DNA of 64,000 bases, taken from positions 496,001 to 560,000 of the forward strand of contig CM022373.1 in the NCBI GenBank assembly GCA_011800155.1, given 5' to 3'. Of the stretch, positions 23,785 to 34,219 are shown piece by piece (position 1 is the first letter of the stretch; the number at the start of each line of letters is the position of its first letter). The notes under the pieces are model-generated. The model saw nothing but the letters and a program-made list of their open reading frames with translations. It searched no databases and was not told the DNA's origin. The stretch comes from Flammulina velutipes (taxonomy: Eukaryota; Basidiomycota; Agaricomycetes; Agaricales; Physalacriaceae). The translations under genes and the position numbers were made by a program.

Positions 23785-25574
23785 GTATCACAAAGCATCG
23801 AGTTAGACAGGGGTTTTACCCGAGGTGCGGCCCTGGCCCTTCGTCATCGTGCCGGCTGACAAGGCCGCCGTCAATCGCGTTCGCTTTCGGACGAGTGATG
23901 CACGTACTGTTTTTGACTGCCTGTCGAGCGATTTCTCTACTAGTAAGTACAAAGTCGAACTCAAATCTCAGGCAAAGTTTCAACCGACTCAGCTTTCAGA
24001 TGATAACAATCAGTTTCTGTGTACCTCCAGGCCAGCTTCTGCCTGCTGACTCTCTTGCCACATTATGACTAGCTAAAACTAGACGTGTAAGCTAATTGAG
24101 CTAATTGAGGGCTCAAAACTATGCTGCAGAAGATGCACCGTATTGCTGTTTTTGTCTACACAACAGTTATTTAATATCTTCTAATTCATGTCCCAACCAC
24201 CATGTATAGCTTGCCACAGCATGGCTCATCTTGCAAACCTCCCGGGATAAAATAGAGCATACAGCGCCACCCTCGCACTCAATCGGAGCCAATGGTTTCA
24301 TTTCGCGCCACAGCATCCGCATGTGTCACGTGTTAAGGCTGTCCAAATGAGTACTCCTTTAGGCTTTACTCGTTTCTTTCCAGTGCCACCATGTTCAACA
24401 ACACCACACGTGCCACCTTTCTTCCTGTCGAGCTCATCGAGGAAATAATCGACGTCGTGAATTGCAAGGCCACCCTGGCTGCGTTATGCCTATGTTGCGC
24501 CCACATCCGACGGCATTCTCTTCCCAAACTATACCGAGACGTCCGTTTCGCGGGCTATCTGCCAGGAAATGGATGTGCCACATTCGCCCTGACTATGACA
24601 ACCTCCCCCAATCTTCTACCATTGGTGCATTCTCTCTCCATTGAACAGGACCATTCTGGGGGCTGGCTTGAATCAGAACTGTCTTTGCCACTTGTGCTGG
24701 ATGCTCTTGTAAACCTTACAGAGCTCTCATTCTCTGGCGGCAGCATTCCTTCATCCTTTCCGGCGGCAGCACTCAAGGATAAAAGAATCCTCACCCTTAC
24801 TGTGGCGCGTGGTACTCTTTTCGAAAAACAGGAGCTACTGCTCGACTTTCTTTATGCATTTCCTCACCTAAAGTGCCTCACACTTCCGGCGTCCTTCTGC
24901 ATGCAATGGGACGTCAACAACCTACTATCCTCCATTTCACCGGGCTACTTCACACACCTCGAAACATTGGCTGTTCTCCCTGGCGAGTACTTCGCATGGG
25001 ACAGCCCTGAAGTATACCTATATGCTCTCCTTATCATGCTTCCGCACTCTAGCAGGCTCAAGAAACTATCTTACCCCCTCTATCCTGATTCTCCCAGCGT
25101 GCAAATGGTTCCCGCTTATAATCTTTTCGCGGACAGGTGTCCTGGATTGGAAGAGTTGGAACTTGTGTATTTCCCTCAAGATACCCGCCAGACCCTTCCC
25201 ATGATATCTATCATCCATGGAAGATCTTTGAAAAGGGTTACTCTTTTCCTCAACTTCCTTAGTCCACGGTTTACGCCGTATATGCAACACGAGCCACAAG
25301 TCAGCGATGTGCTAGAATGGGCGACACGCACGTTTTCAGGAGGAGAAGGTACAGAATGCACCGTGGAGGACGTGACCATCCAGATCGGCTTGGGCTATCT
25401 CATCAGTTGGCAACCCGAGTGCGGTTTGGGAGGCGATGCTGAATGGGACACTCTAGACGCAGCATTAACGGAGCTGGCAGAGAAGACTTTGAAGAACGTC
25501 ACTGTTGCGTTTGTTGATGAGCGATTGCGGATACCTACTCCTGTGACATACGCCGAGGTTCTTGCAGTGGCATC
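23785..25574 (+). repeat. 1,790-bp direct duplication, copy 2
   Basis: Apparently identical partner of 19907-21696, in the same orientation. Here the block runs on without a break into what looks like the native 3' end of the F-box-like gene. Confidence 0.95.
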
Positions 25575-25707
25575 TATTCAGTGGGATGCCTCCTTGCTTG
25601 AGAGTTCGGTTGGCAGGATCACCAGATTGTTAAGTGGATGCCATGACAAAGGGATTCTGCAAGTATATAGTGATGATATAAGTAGTTCATGTAAAGATCT
25701 TGAGTAG
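24391..25707 (+). CDS. F-box-like protein, copy 2 (apparently complete)
   Basis: Intronless gene of 438 codons. It begins MFNNTTRATFLPVELIEEI, an F-box-like helix, and continues with LRR-like segments. After residue 395, where copy 1 breaks, it continues with WDASLLESSVGRITRLLSGC and ends VYSDDISSSCKDLE. That tail shows no known motif, so whether it is truly native can only be inferred from the absence of transposon sequence. The probable role is a substrate receptor of an SCF-type ubiquitin ligase; the substrate is unknown. Its promoter and leader from 23785 are also present in front of copy 1. Confidence 0.7.
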   Translation: MFNNTTRATFLPVELIEEIIDVVNCKATLAALCLCCAHIRRHSLPKLYRDVRFAGYLPGNGCATFALTMTTSPNLLPLVHSLSIEQDHSGGWLESELSLPLVLDALVNLTELSFSGGSIPSSFPAAALKDKRILTLTVARGTLFEKQELLLDFLYAFPHLKCLTLPASFCMQWDVNNLLSSISPGYFTHLETLAVLPGEYFAWDSPEVYLYALLIMLPHSSRLKKLSYPLYPDSPSVQMVPAYNLFADRCPGLEELELVYFPQDTRQTLPMISIIHGRSLKRVTLFLNFLSPRFTPYMQHEPQVSDVLEWATRTFSGGEGTECTVEDVTIQIGLGYLISWQPECGLGGDAEWDTLDAALTELAEKTLKNVTVAFVDERLRIPTPVTYAEVLAVASIQWDASLLESSVGRITRLLSGCHDKGILQVYSDDISSSCKDLE

Positions 25708-25848
25708 TTAGCGCATCGAATAATCGTGGGAAATCTGAACAATTACTGATGGTGAAGTAGCCGAGCTCAATCATGCTCTTCGTTCTTACCATCAACCGCC
25801 AGCCTGCGTTTCCTCAATTGCTCCAACGAAGTTAGCTCGCTGTGCACA

Positions 25849-27044
25849 ATGATTCCGCCCCAACATAGAGCACCGCCAGCAGTGCTTCAGACACCCGGAT
25901 TTGCGCATTATTCCGTCGCATGGTCTCCGTTCCACAACACCCGCCTTGCCCTGGCGTCTTCAGCGAACTTTGGCCTAGTGGGAAATGGGAGGCTGCATAT
26001 TGTCTCGATGGGCCCTCCGCAGAGTCCCGGAGCACCCCCTTCTCTCCAATGTGACAAATAGTACGCCCACTATCGGCAAACTGGCATTTCTTCAGGCTTG
26101 ACGGAGACCCGTAGCTTCGAGACTCAGGATGGACTGTACGACGTTGCTTGGTCCGAAATGCACGAGAACCAAGTTGCTACGGCATCCGGAGATGGATCCA
26201 TACGACTGTGGGATATAATGCTCAACGTACGTATGCACGAGCTAGACAAAACTCATGAATAACCTTTGATCAGAATTTTGCAGTTTGCGCATGGCAAGAG
26301 CATACACGCGAGGTGTTCTCCCTCCACTGGTCCAATATCAAAAAAGACACCTTTGCTTCATCTTCCTGGGACGGCTCTGTGAAGCTCTGGACACCAGAAC
26401 GACCGCGATCCCTGCTTACACTCCAAGCTCACCATTCATGCACCTATCAGGCTCTCTTCTCCCCTCACCAGCCGGATGTCATAGCAACTTGTTCTACAGA
26501 CGGAACGGTCAAGATCTTTGACCTTAGGTCGCCGTCCTACGCTCCCACTACGAACGCCTTTACGAATCCAATGTCTGCAGCGGCGCTCACTATTCCTGCC
26601 TCGGGCAGCGAGATCCTTTCGTTGGATTGGAACAAGTACCGGCCGTTCACTCTCGCCACTGGATCTGTAGACAAGACCATCAAGGTATGGGATTGCCGGA
26701 TGGTCAATCTTGCAGAAGTCAACAAGGTCGGGGGCGCATGTGAACTTACACTTCCGGGGCATGAGTTTGCAGTACGAAAGGTTCAATGGAGTCCGCATCA
26801 TGCAGATATACTTGCGACCGCCAGCTACGATATGACCTGTAGAGTGTACGCGACTCCGTTTGTTGTCGAGCTTGTTACTAACGCTTGACTTAGATGGAAT
26901 ACCTCAGCAGGGAACGGTCCGAAGCTTGTGTATATACACGACCCACATACAGAGTTTGTCGTCGGTTGTGACTGGTCGCTTTACGAGGAAGGAGTTTTGG
27001 CTAGCTGTTCATGGGACAATAGGCTGAATGTATTCCATATATGA
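25849..27044 (+). CDS. PEX7: PEX7, peroxisomal PTS2 import receptor
   Basis: WD40-repeat receptor that carries PTS2-bearing proteins to peroxisomes. Four exons: 25849 to about 26060, then exons starting near 26112, 26276 and 26895. The junction TA|C restores KYFETQDGLYDVAWSE, the highly conserved PEX7 block. The second junction gives IMLNNFAVCAWQEHTREV. WD repeats are plain: GDGSIRLWDI, SSSWDGSVKLWTP, CSTDGTVKIFDLRS, GSVDKTIKVWDCR, ASYDMTCRVWNT and CSWDNRLNVF. Length is about 350 residues, as expected. The protein is cytosolic, cycling to the peroxisome. All repeats appear intact. Confidence 0.93.
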
Positions 27045-27112
27045 CTGACTGTAACTTTGGGTGTATGTAATTATGATCGCTGCCTTTTGTCTTTCACGAT
27101 CATCGTCCTGGC

Positions 27113-28575
27113 ATGCGCATATCCGTTCCGACTCTGCCAGCTGAAGTCCTACACGCGACGTCGTCCACGCTTGAAAAGATAACGGTTGCCGATGCTGTCG
27201 AACGCGTCTCTCAGTTCTTAACAGGAGGCCGGACGACCCTTCTAACTGGCGCGGGTGTCAGTGTAGACTCTGGGATAAGAGCGTATCGAGGCCATGACGG
27301 CAGATACATGAATCCAAACTACAAGTCAGTACTTCTCTCGTGTGCTGGTTGACGACTAAAATCGTTATTTAGGCCGATATTCTATCATGAGCTGGTGGAT
27401 GAATCACCGAAAGGATTTGCGTTCAGGTGTGCGTTCCATTCCGTCTTCCTCTATTTTAACAACTAACTTGTCATTTCTATCTAGGCAGAGATACTGGCTG
27501 CGTTCATATTTGGGATATACCCCGATAACCAATGCCCTTCCGAACACCACTCACTGTGCACTCGCCGCCTTGCAATATGGTTCCATCATCCCCAATATCA
27601 TCACCCAGGTGAGCTCGTTCTCGTCTCCATTCTCACCTCCCACATTATAACAACTCCGTAGAACGTTGATGGCCTACACCACAAAGCCCTCTCACTCGCC
27701 AATGGCAGTCCCGTCAAAATGGAAAACGCCATCCTAGAGCTGCACGGAACCTTGCACGTCCGTCCTTCTGCGTCCTTCCTACTACTATCTATATTGAACC
27801 CGACCTCCAGCGCGTTCGCTGTAAAAACGGCCATCTCATCGACCGGACAGAGTTTCAGAAACAACTCTCGGTTGCGAATCCTCAATGGAAACAATTCTTA
27901 GACGACGTAGAAAGAACGGGCAACCAGCCTAGGACGAACCCGGACGGTGATGTACGCTTTTCCAGCTTCTTACCCTATTGGCCGGTCATGAACTCGATTG
28001 CAGGTTGCGATTGAACACCTCGGGGTATCGTATAGCGATTTTGTCATCCCCGACTGCCCAGCCTGCTTACAACAAAACACTCACAACAACACTGTGAGTT
28101 GTGGGCTACTCATAAAACTCCATCGCTTACCTGTATGTACAGCACAAACCCGAAGTCATCTTCTTTGGTGAATCCATATCCACAGCAGTCAAGGAGCGCT
28201 CGTTCCATGACGTGGAACAAGGGGATAGACTACTCATTATGGGAACGACTCTTGCGACCTATTCGGCTTTCCGACTGCTGAAACGCGCTTTGGACTTGTC
28301 CAAGCCAGTGCTTTTGGTGAATGTCGGGCCAACGCGTGCAGACGGGGCTCAAGGCGTGGAGAAGTTAGATATTGCAAGTGGGCTGATTATGAGACAGGTA
28401 GCGAGAGGTGTATTGTGAGTATCCATCCTTTGCTTAGTGGGAGACCTGCTAACCATATCTCCACAGAGGGAGCCGTGCTGAAACAGATCCGATCATTAGA
28501 GAAATGCTGAATAGCGGGGTTGTGAATCCTCCGTCCCCCGATGATGACGATAGCGCACCTAGAGCTGTTGGATAG
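27113..28575 (+). CDS. Sirtuin, NAD-dependent deacylase (class II, SIRT4-like)
   Basis: NAD-dependent protein deacylase or ADP-ribosyltransferase of the Sir2 superfamily. The NAD-binding start TTLLTGAGVSVDSGIRAYRG is followed by PIFYHELVDES, TQNVDGLHHKA and the catalytic histidine in ILELHGTLH. About eight exons with 45-60-bp introns are needed. The first zinc pair reads RVRCKNGH, with one Cys followed by His instead of the common C-x-x-C; the second is CPAC. The Rossmann C-terminal part has VIFFGESI, LLIMGTTLATYSAF and VLLVNVGPTRADG. The TNPDGDV linker and length (about 400 residues) fit fungal class II sirtuins often placed in mitochondria, but no clear targeting signal is seen. The acidic tail PPSPDDDDSAPRA is specific to this protein. 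Confidence 0.9.
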
Positions 28576-28946
28576 CCTGTCATAGAATAACAATGGTGAG
28601 ATTAGATTCAACGCCTACCTTTAGCTCGCTATCTGGATCCCGGGACCCCAAACAAACTCTACTTCCGTCAACAAGACCTGCGCCACATCGCGGTGATTCA
28701 TCGGCGAAAGGCATCATACACTAATAGTCCAATAGATCTCGAGCTTTGACGCACTCAGGTGCGTAATACCATGCCGTCCATTCTCCACATCACTCAGTAC
28801 GGTCCCGACGCAGAACGTTCGCTGCAATCACAATGTGACCGCTCAACTTGTGCAGATGACTGTAAGGGTCGGAACACTTAGCGTCTCACTGAGTATAAAG
28901 GCATAGTGATGTGGTGTGTGCAATGTGTTCAGGACCTCTCTAACTC
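28576..28946. other. Intergenic, no gene seen
   Basis: This 371-bp gap between the sirtuin and the FAD oxidase has no supported reading frame and presumably holds the oxidase promoter. Confidence 0.6.
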
Positions 28947-30842
28947 ATGACAGTGTTGCTAACTATATCTTTTGCGTTAGCGCTTGTGACTCTATCTATC
29001 GCTCGGCATGTAGAAGGCGATCTCAAAGAATACCTCAACACGGCAGGTATTACTGCCGTTTTCATGGACGATGAACTCTATGACAATGCTACTCAACCTT
29101 GTTCGTGCCAAACAGGATTCAAATGAGTTGTTCTGTACTAACGTCATCCAGATAATCTACGATTTGAGTACGAACCAATCGCTGTCGCCTATCCCACAAA
29201 TATCAGCCAGGTCTCCGCGTCAGTGCTAGCAGGAGCAACACAGAACTTGTCGGTCGTGGCCCGAAGTGGTGGTGCAAGTCCTCTGTTAGTATCCTCAAAA
29301 TGGTACTTACCCAAGAATAGCATAGCTACATAGCCAATGGTCTGGGTGGAAAGAACGGCGCACTGGTCATTGATCTGAGCTCTTTCAAGGAAGTCACAGT
29401 TTACGAGGACGGGACAGCTGTTTTGGGAGTAGGAAACAAATTGGGAGATATTGCCCTCGCGCTGAATGAACATGGAAGAGCCATGCCTCATGGGCGTTGT
29501 TCCTATGTCGGCTTGGGAGGCCATGCTGGTGAGTGAATAGAGACATCAACACATCAACAAGCGCTGACGACGGTCTAGCATTCGGAGGCTACGGTTTCAC
29601 TTCACGAATGTGGGGTCTAACTTTAGACACTATCCTCTCCGCCACTGTTGTCCTTGCGGATGGTACAATCACCACAGCTTCCAAGACGGAAAACTCTGAC
29701 TTGTTTTGGGCAAGTCGTTCTCGTTCAAGTCTTGCCATCGTTCATTATACTCAAACTGACGAACAGGCGTTACGCGGTTCTGCCTCATCTTTTGGAATTA
29801 TTACAAGTCTTACGGTTTCCACTCATATCGCTCCCTCGTCCGCTGCTTTCGGGACGTATGCTTGGGAGATGGATATTGCTAGTGCCACACTCGCATTATC
29901 GAACTTCCAAAACTTTGCGGATAGTGGGATACCGCCTGAGCTGGGGACAGAACTCTACTTCTTCAAGGGGCCTTCCGATGGTACCGTAACCGTGCAATAC
30001 CTTGCAGGTTACTTCGGCGATCTGGAGACATACAATGCTACAGTAGCTCCGTTCTTAGGCATATTACCCGAGCCGGCGACATCGACGTTTGCGAGCGGAA
30101 ATTGGATCGAAGGATTTGGAGCGCTGTCGTACCCTTCGTTAAATACGAGTGCGCCGAACACCCAGGATACATTCTATGCAAAGTCAGTAATGACCCCAGA
30201 GGCGGAGCCCATAACTCAGGAAGCGATTGAGGCATTCGTGACATATTTGACAACGGAGGGGTTTGCAGCAGACATCGTAAGTTGTTGATCATGTTCTAGT
30301 CGTCAATACTATTCTGATCAGGTTACCGCCTTTTAGCAATGGTTCGTAGAAATAGAGCTGTACGGTGGAAGCAACTCTGCGCTAAACTCGATTCCGGTGG
30401 ACGAAACTGCTTTTGCACATAGGGACTCGAGATTTAACATGCAGATTTATGGTTCGAGTGGTGCTGCGCTCTTTCCTGACGACGGATATACATTAATCAA
30501 TGGTATGCCTTGGTACTATACTTCTTTGAAGCAATTGTGGATAGTTCTCCTCCAGGCATAGCATCGAGTGTAATCGAGAATATGCCCGAACACTGGGATT
30601 GGAGGCATGTAACAGCAAGTGGCTTTCTCTTCCAGCTTCTGATTTCTTGATAGGGCCTATGTAAACTATGTCGAGGACCGGCTGGAGGATTGTGAGTGTG
30701 CCGTCGCCTTGTCAATCTTGCCTAATGAGATCCAACAGGGCAAAATGCGTATTATGGGGATCATTATCCTGCCTTGAAAGCCTTGAAAGCCTTCTATGAT
30801 CCTGGAAATGTCTTTAATTTCCCCACTTCTATAGAATTGTAG
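28947..30842 (+). CDS. Secreted FAD-linked oxidoreductase, BBE / glucooligosaccharide-oxidase type (AA7-like)
   Basis: Flavoprotein oxidase of the VAO/PCMH fold with a berberine-bridge C-terminal domain, probably oxidising sugars, oligosaccharides or secondary metabolites outside the cell. The start at 28947 gives a signal peptide (TISFALALVTLSIA). FAD-binding blocks are VAYPTNISQVSASV, ARSGG|HSYIANGLGG (histidine for 8-alpha attachment), and HGRCSYVGLGGHA (cysteine for 6-S attachment), so bicovalent FAD is likely. Then come FGGYGFTSRMWGL and the C-terminal YYGDHYPALKALK...YDPGNVFNFP. Seven or more introns are needed. Two use GC donors (29274-29320 and 29710-29766); the second is 57 bp, in frame and stop-free. 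Several N-glycosylation sites are present. Length is about 490 residues. Confidence 0.88.
29274..29320 (+). other. GC-AG intron, 47 bp
   Basis: The donor is GCAAGT after ...GGTGGT and the acceptor is AATAG before CATAGC. Only this splice keeps the conserved GG|HSY in frame; the nearby GT dinucleotides do not. GCAAGT is the standard GC-donor consensus. Confidence 0.75.
29710..29766 (+). other. GC-AG intron, 57 bp, in frame and stop-free
   Basis: The donor GCAAGT follows DLFW and the acceptor CAG precedes ALRGSASSFG. Removal gives the family block DLFWALRG. Retention would add 19 residues (ASRSRSSLAIVH...) without a frameshift, so both forms could be translated. Confidence 0.7.
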
Positions 30843-30877
30843 AATAAAGCCGTGTGAATTCGATGTGGTTCAATTGG

Positions 30878-30890
30878 CCCTAACCCTAAA
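30878..30890 (+). repeat. Two-unit telomere-like motif (CCCTAA)2
   Basis: CCCTAACCCTAAA lies 100 bp upstream of the SIN1 start codon. Fungal telomeres are usually TTAGGG; two units may be chance or a Myb/Tbf1-type binding site. Confidence 0.5.
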
Positions 30891-30989
30891 CGGCTCTCTC
30901 TTCCGTTCCATCTGTCTACGCCTGCTCCTGCGCAGGGCTGTATACGTTGTACGCTTCAATGAACAGTTTAATACTCTAAGTGGAAGACA

Positions 30990-33825
30990 ATGGCCCTCAT
31001 CAGTGACACAGAGTGCGTATTCTGTAGGAGCCATTAGCTGATCTAAATCGTATACAGCTATCTCATTCACCGTCTTCGCTTAACGTATCTTCGGGAGGTG
31101 GAAGATCCATATGGACCACGACTCGTCTCACTCGATGCAGCACATACATCCAATCCATACATCCTCGCTGCTTCCCTCGCCGACGTTGACCGATGGCCAG
31201 AGCTCGCGATGCCAACAAGTCCGCACCTCAGTGAATCGGAGGAACCACCCCAGCTTGGCGGTTCCAAGCTGAAATACACGCAGACCATCATGGGAAGCCG
31301 TAGTGGTGCTCTGGGAATGCGCGTTAATGGGAAGCGAATGTCGACGAGCAAGCGCGCTTCCACATTGAACGGTACCCCTCGACAGGCTGCAGTCGTCAAC
31401 AACTTTCTGGGCGCATCTGCACCCGTCAACGAGACCATAATCGTCTCTGAACAGGCCCAGGACCAGGCGAAATCTGCAGAGCCCGATGTCAACGTCAAGA
31501 TTCAGGAGCCCACTCTTATTGAAGAGGCCCCGGTCACCAAGGTCCCTCAATTCATACCTCGATTCAAGGGTGCAGCAGAGATGGAGAAGAGACGGATGGA
31601 GAGAATGGCAATGCGTCGTAATCCAGGTGCTGGCCCTCCTCCACAAGTCAGTTTCGACGATTCGTCCAGCGAGGAGGAATCTTCGTCCTCCGACTCTGAC
31701 TTTGGAGATGCTGCTGGAAACGACAGTATGGACGATGGGGACGAATTCGACCCGTGCGTGTATCCTCTTCGTTGTAATCTATCGCTAACGGCGTCTGCTA
31801 CAGTGATTTCGCTGCAACGGCTACAACAACTCCTGGAATCAACTTTGATAGCGCGTCTGACATTGTATCCGACATGAACTCTGCAATGTCTCAATCTGAA
31901 CCCGAATCCTCCTCCCAACCCAATATTCGCTCACGACCCCGCCTTAGCCCCACATCCGAAAGGACCAACAAGATTCAACCGAAATCTCACTCTCCGTCGC
32001 AAACTCGCGAAACTCGTCCTCGCAAAACATCAGCACCGCCACGAATATCCCAGCAGGCGCCTTCCCAGGAGATGGTCTTCACGCGCAAGACACTTCCCCC
32101 CATTGGTGCTCCTAAAACATCGGCCTTGTCCGCAATGCTCAGGTCTTCGGGAACGACTTCAAATCCATTCGGCGAGATGTACGCCGCCATCAGTGGGCGT
32201 GGCGAGAGTGCATCTGCCGATGTGCAGGTGTACTTTCCACATGCCGTGGAACCTCGTGGGCGGGCTATGGACCTTAATGTTCGGAAGGATGCCTCAGTCG
32301 AGGAAGTCATTGGCTTCGCATTATGGACATATTGGGAGGATGGCTGGAAGCCCAAGCTGGACGAAGGTCTGAGTGGGGAAGACGACCCAAGATGGGAGAC
32401 AAAACTAAGCGCGCTGGGATGGATACTTCGAATCACAGAGGATGACGGAGAGGTAGACGACGATTTCCCTCGTACGTCATGGCTCATTCTTTATTATATG
32501 CCCCTTTTACTCATTGGTATTTCAGCACCGGATAGGATGGGAAAGATCATCAAGTTTAACGCTGATGGATATGCTGTCTTGGAGGCCAATGCTGCGCAGA
32601 GTAAGCTTATCCTTGGTATCTGTTCAGCTATTCAACTGACATCGCCGTCCATAGTTGCGCAGAACAGGATACTGGAAAGCAAAATACAACGCAGGCCTTC
32701 CATCACAACCAAAGCAAAGAAGTTGGTGGACAAGGCGCTTCCGGCGGCAGTTTCTCTGGCCTTGGGTCCCGCAACCTCAGTAGCGAACTCCAATCTAGGT
32801 TCATTGCCCTTGTCAACCAGTCTTGGGCCTTCGTCGGGTCACGGCCCCCAGATGTTCCTTCGAATCCGTGTGGCTGATGCAGCTGGTGCAGGCCATGTTT
32901 CCACCACTATCCCCGTGTTAGTCATCTTTACCTTTTTTAACATTCCAAGGCTCACATTCCTAGTTCCGCGGAAATGTACATGCAAGAGGCGCTGGAAATG
33001 GTGTGCCGGAAGCGGAAGTTGGACAACCCCAAGGAATATGCATTGATGCTCGCGGATATGAGCATCTTGATCCCGCTTGACCGTACTGTGGCTAGTTTGC
33101 AAGGCAAGCGGGAGTTGATCATCATCAGGAGGAACATGCTTGGTGGCGATGTGTTGAAAGCCACAGGAAAGACGACCGATCCTAATGGTATGTGCAATTT
33201 GCAATATACAATGTAGCCCTAACTCATGTTCAAAATAGCTTCGATCTTCAAGAGGATGTCGGACACCCCTGCTGAAGTCAAACTATCGTCTGCCTTGGAC
33301 TTCACAACTGCTTACAAGGTAGGCTACCGCAATTTTCTGATCAAACTTTTACTTACTGTCCACCAGAAATACAACATCGCACGCAGGATGCCTATGCTTG
33401 TAGCTAAGCAAGAGAAGACACTTGCCGTCGACGGCGTATACCTCCATGTGAGTAATATCCCAATGCATTTTTCAACTTGCTCAACGAAACTTCCAGATTA
33501 TGCCTTCTACCAAGGGCAAAGCAGCAGTATTCGACAACGGGAAAACATATTCCTACCACATCAAGAGCATTGCGGACTGTCAGCAGAGTACGAAGAGCTC
33601 TAGTGTCTTCAAGCTCGTGTTGAATCGGGGTGCGGGGAGCAAGCGTTACGATTTTGAGGCGGATTCACCCAAGTTGGCGGGTGAGTAACTTTCGAAATGT
33701 CGTTACTGTTATTGAGACTGATCATTGGGGCAGGCGAAATTGTGCAGACAGTTAGGAACATGAAGGCAGCGCTGGAGCGCACTGGAACTGTGAGTAAGAG
33801 CAGACGGAGTCGACATGTTGGATAG
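30990..33825 (+). CDS. AVO1: SIN1/AVO1, TORC2 subunit
   Basis: Sin1 is the substrate-recruiting and membrane-binding subunit of TOR complex 2. The first exon (MALISDTE) splices to give DYLIHRLRLTYLREVEDPYGPRLVSL, the conserved N terminus. A Ser-rich acidic region follows (SSSEEESSSSDSDFG). The CRIM domain comes next: SNPFGEMYAAISGRG, VQVYFPHA, VRKDASVEEVIGFALW, and LGWILRITEDDGEVDDDFPAPDRMGKI. The Ras-binding-like domain begins MFLRIRVADAAG. The C-terminal PH domain runs YKKYNIARRMPMLVAKQEKTLAVDGVYLHI to VQTVRNMKAALERTG. About nine introns, one of them directly before the PH domain. Length is roughly 820 residues and all domains look intact. The stop at 33823-33825 follows a basic tail. Confidence 0.93.
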
Positions 33826-34219
33826 TCTTGTTTAAATCATGATATTATTGGTGTCTGAACATAAGCAGCTAGCGTGTTAGAAGGCAACGCTACAATCTCT
33901 CCCAGAACTGTATCTGTGTAGTAGCACAGGTATCGTGCTAGTGGACGCATGCGATAACATAGCAGAGAACGACGACCAGAACAGCCTTCATGTTCGATTT
34001 GACGTAGGGATTTTGCCTTGAGGAAGGGCTTCGAAGCCATCGTCATTGTAAAATCGGCTGAGTATTCGTTTGTAATCCTCAAAAACGAAGAAAGAAGGTA
34101 TAAATTCTGGCTATTTGGAACGCATAGTTATGTACAATGCGAATCGCATATTTTGAGTCCTGGAAAAGAGATAGATACTAGTATGTGACGAAGGTATAAT
34201 AAGTAAATGTCCATTTTCC
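33826..34219. other. Convergent intergenic region
   Basis: This 394-bp stretch lies between the stop codons of SIN1 and the Rds1-like gene. Only short unsupported frames are seen. Confidence 0.6.

Noticed and set aside
19907..25574. The two identical 1,790-bp blocks read as LTRs of an LTR retrotransposon
   Set aside because: They carry a host-type F-box-like gene in the opposite orientation to the element, the internal part is only 2,088 bp and its RT is cut at the junction, and only the right copy continues into a gene tail.
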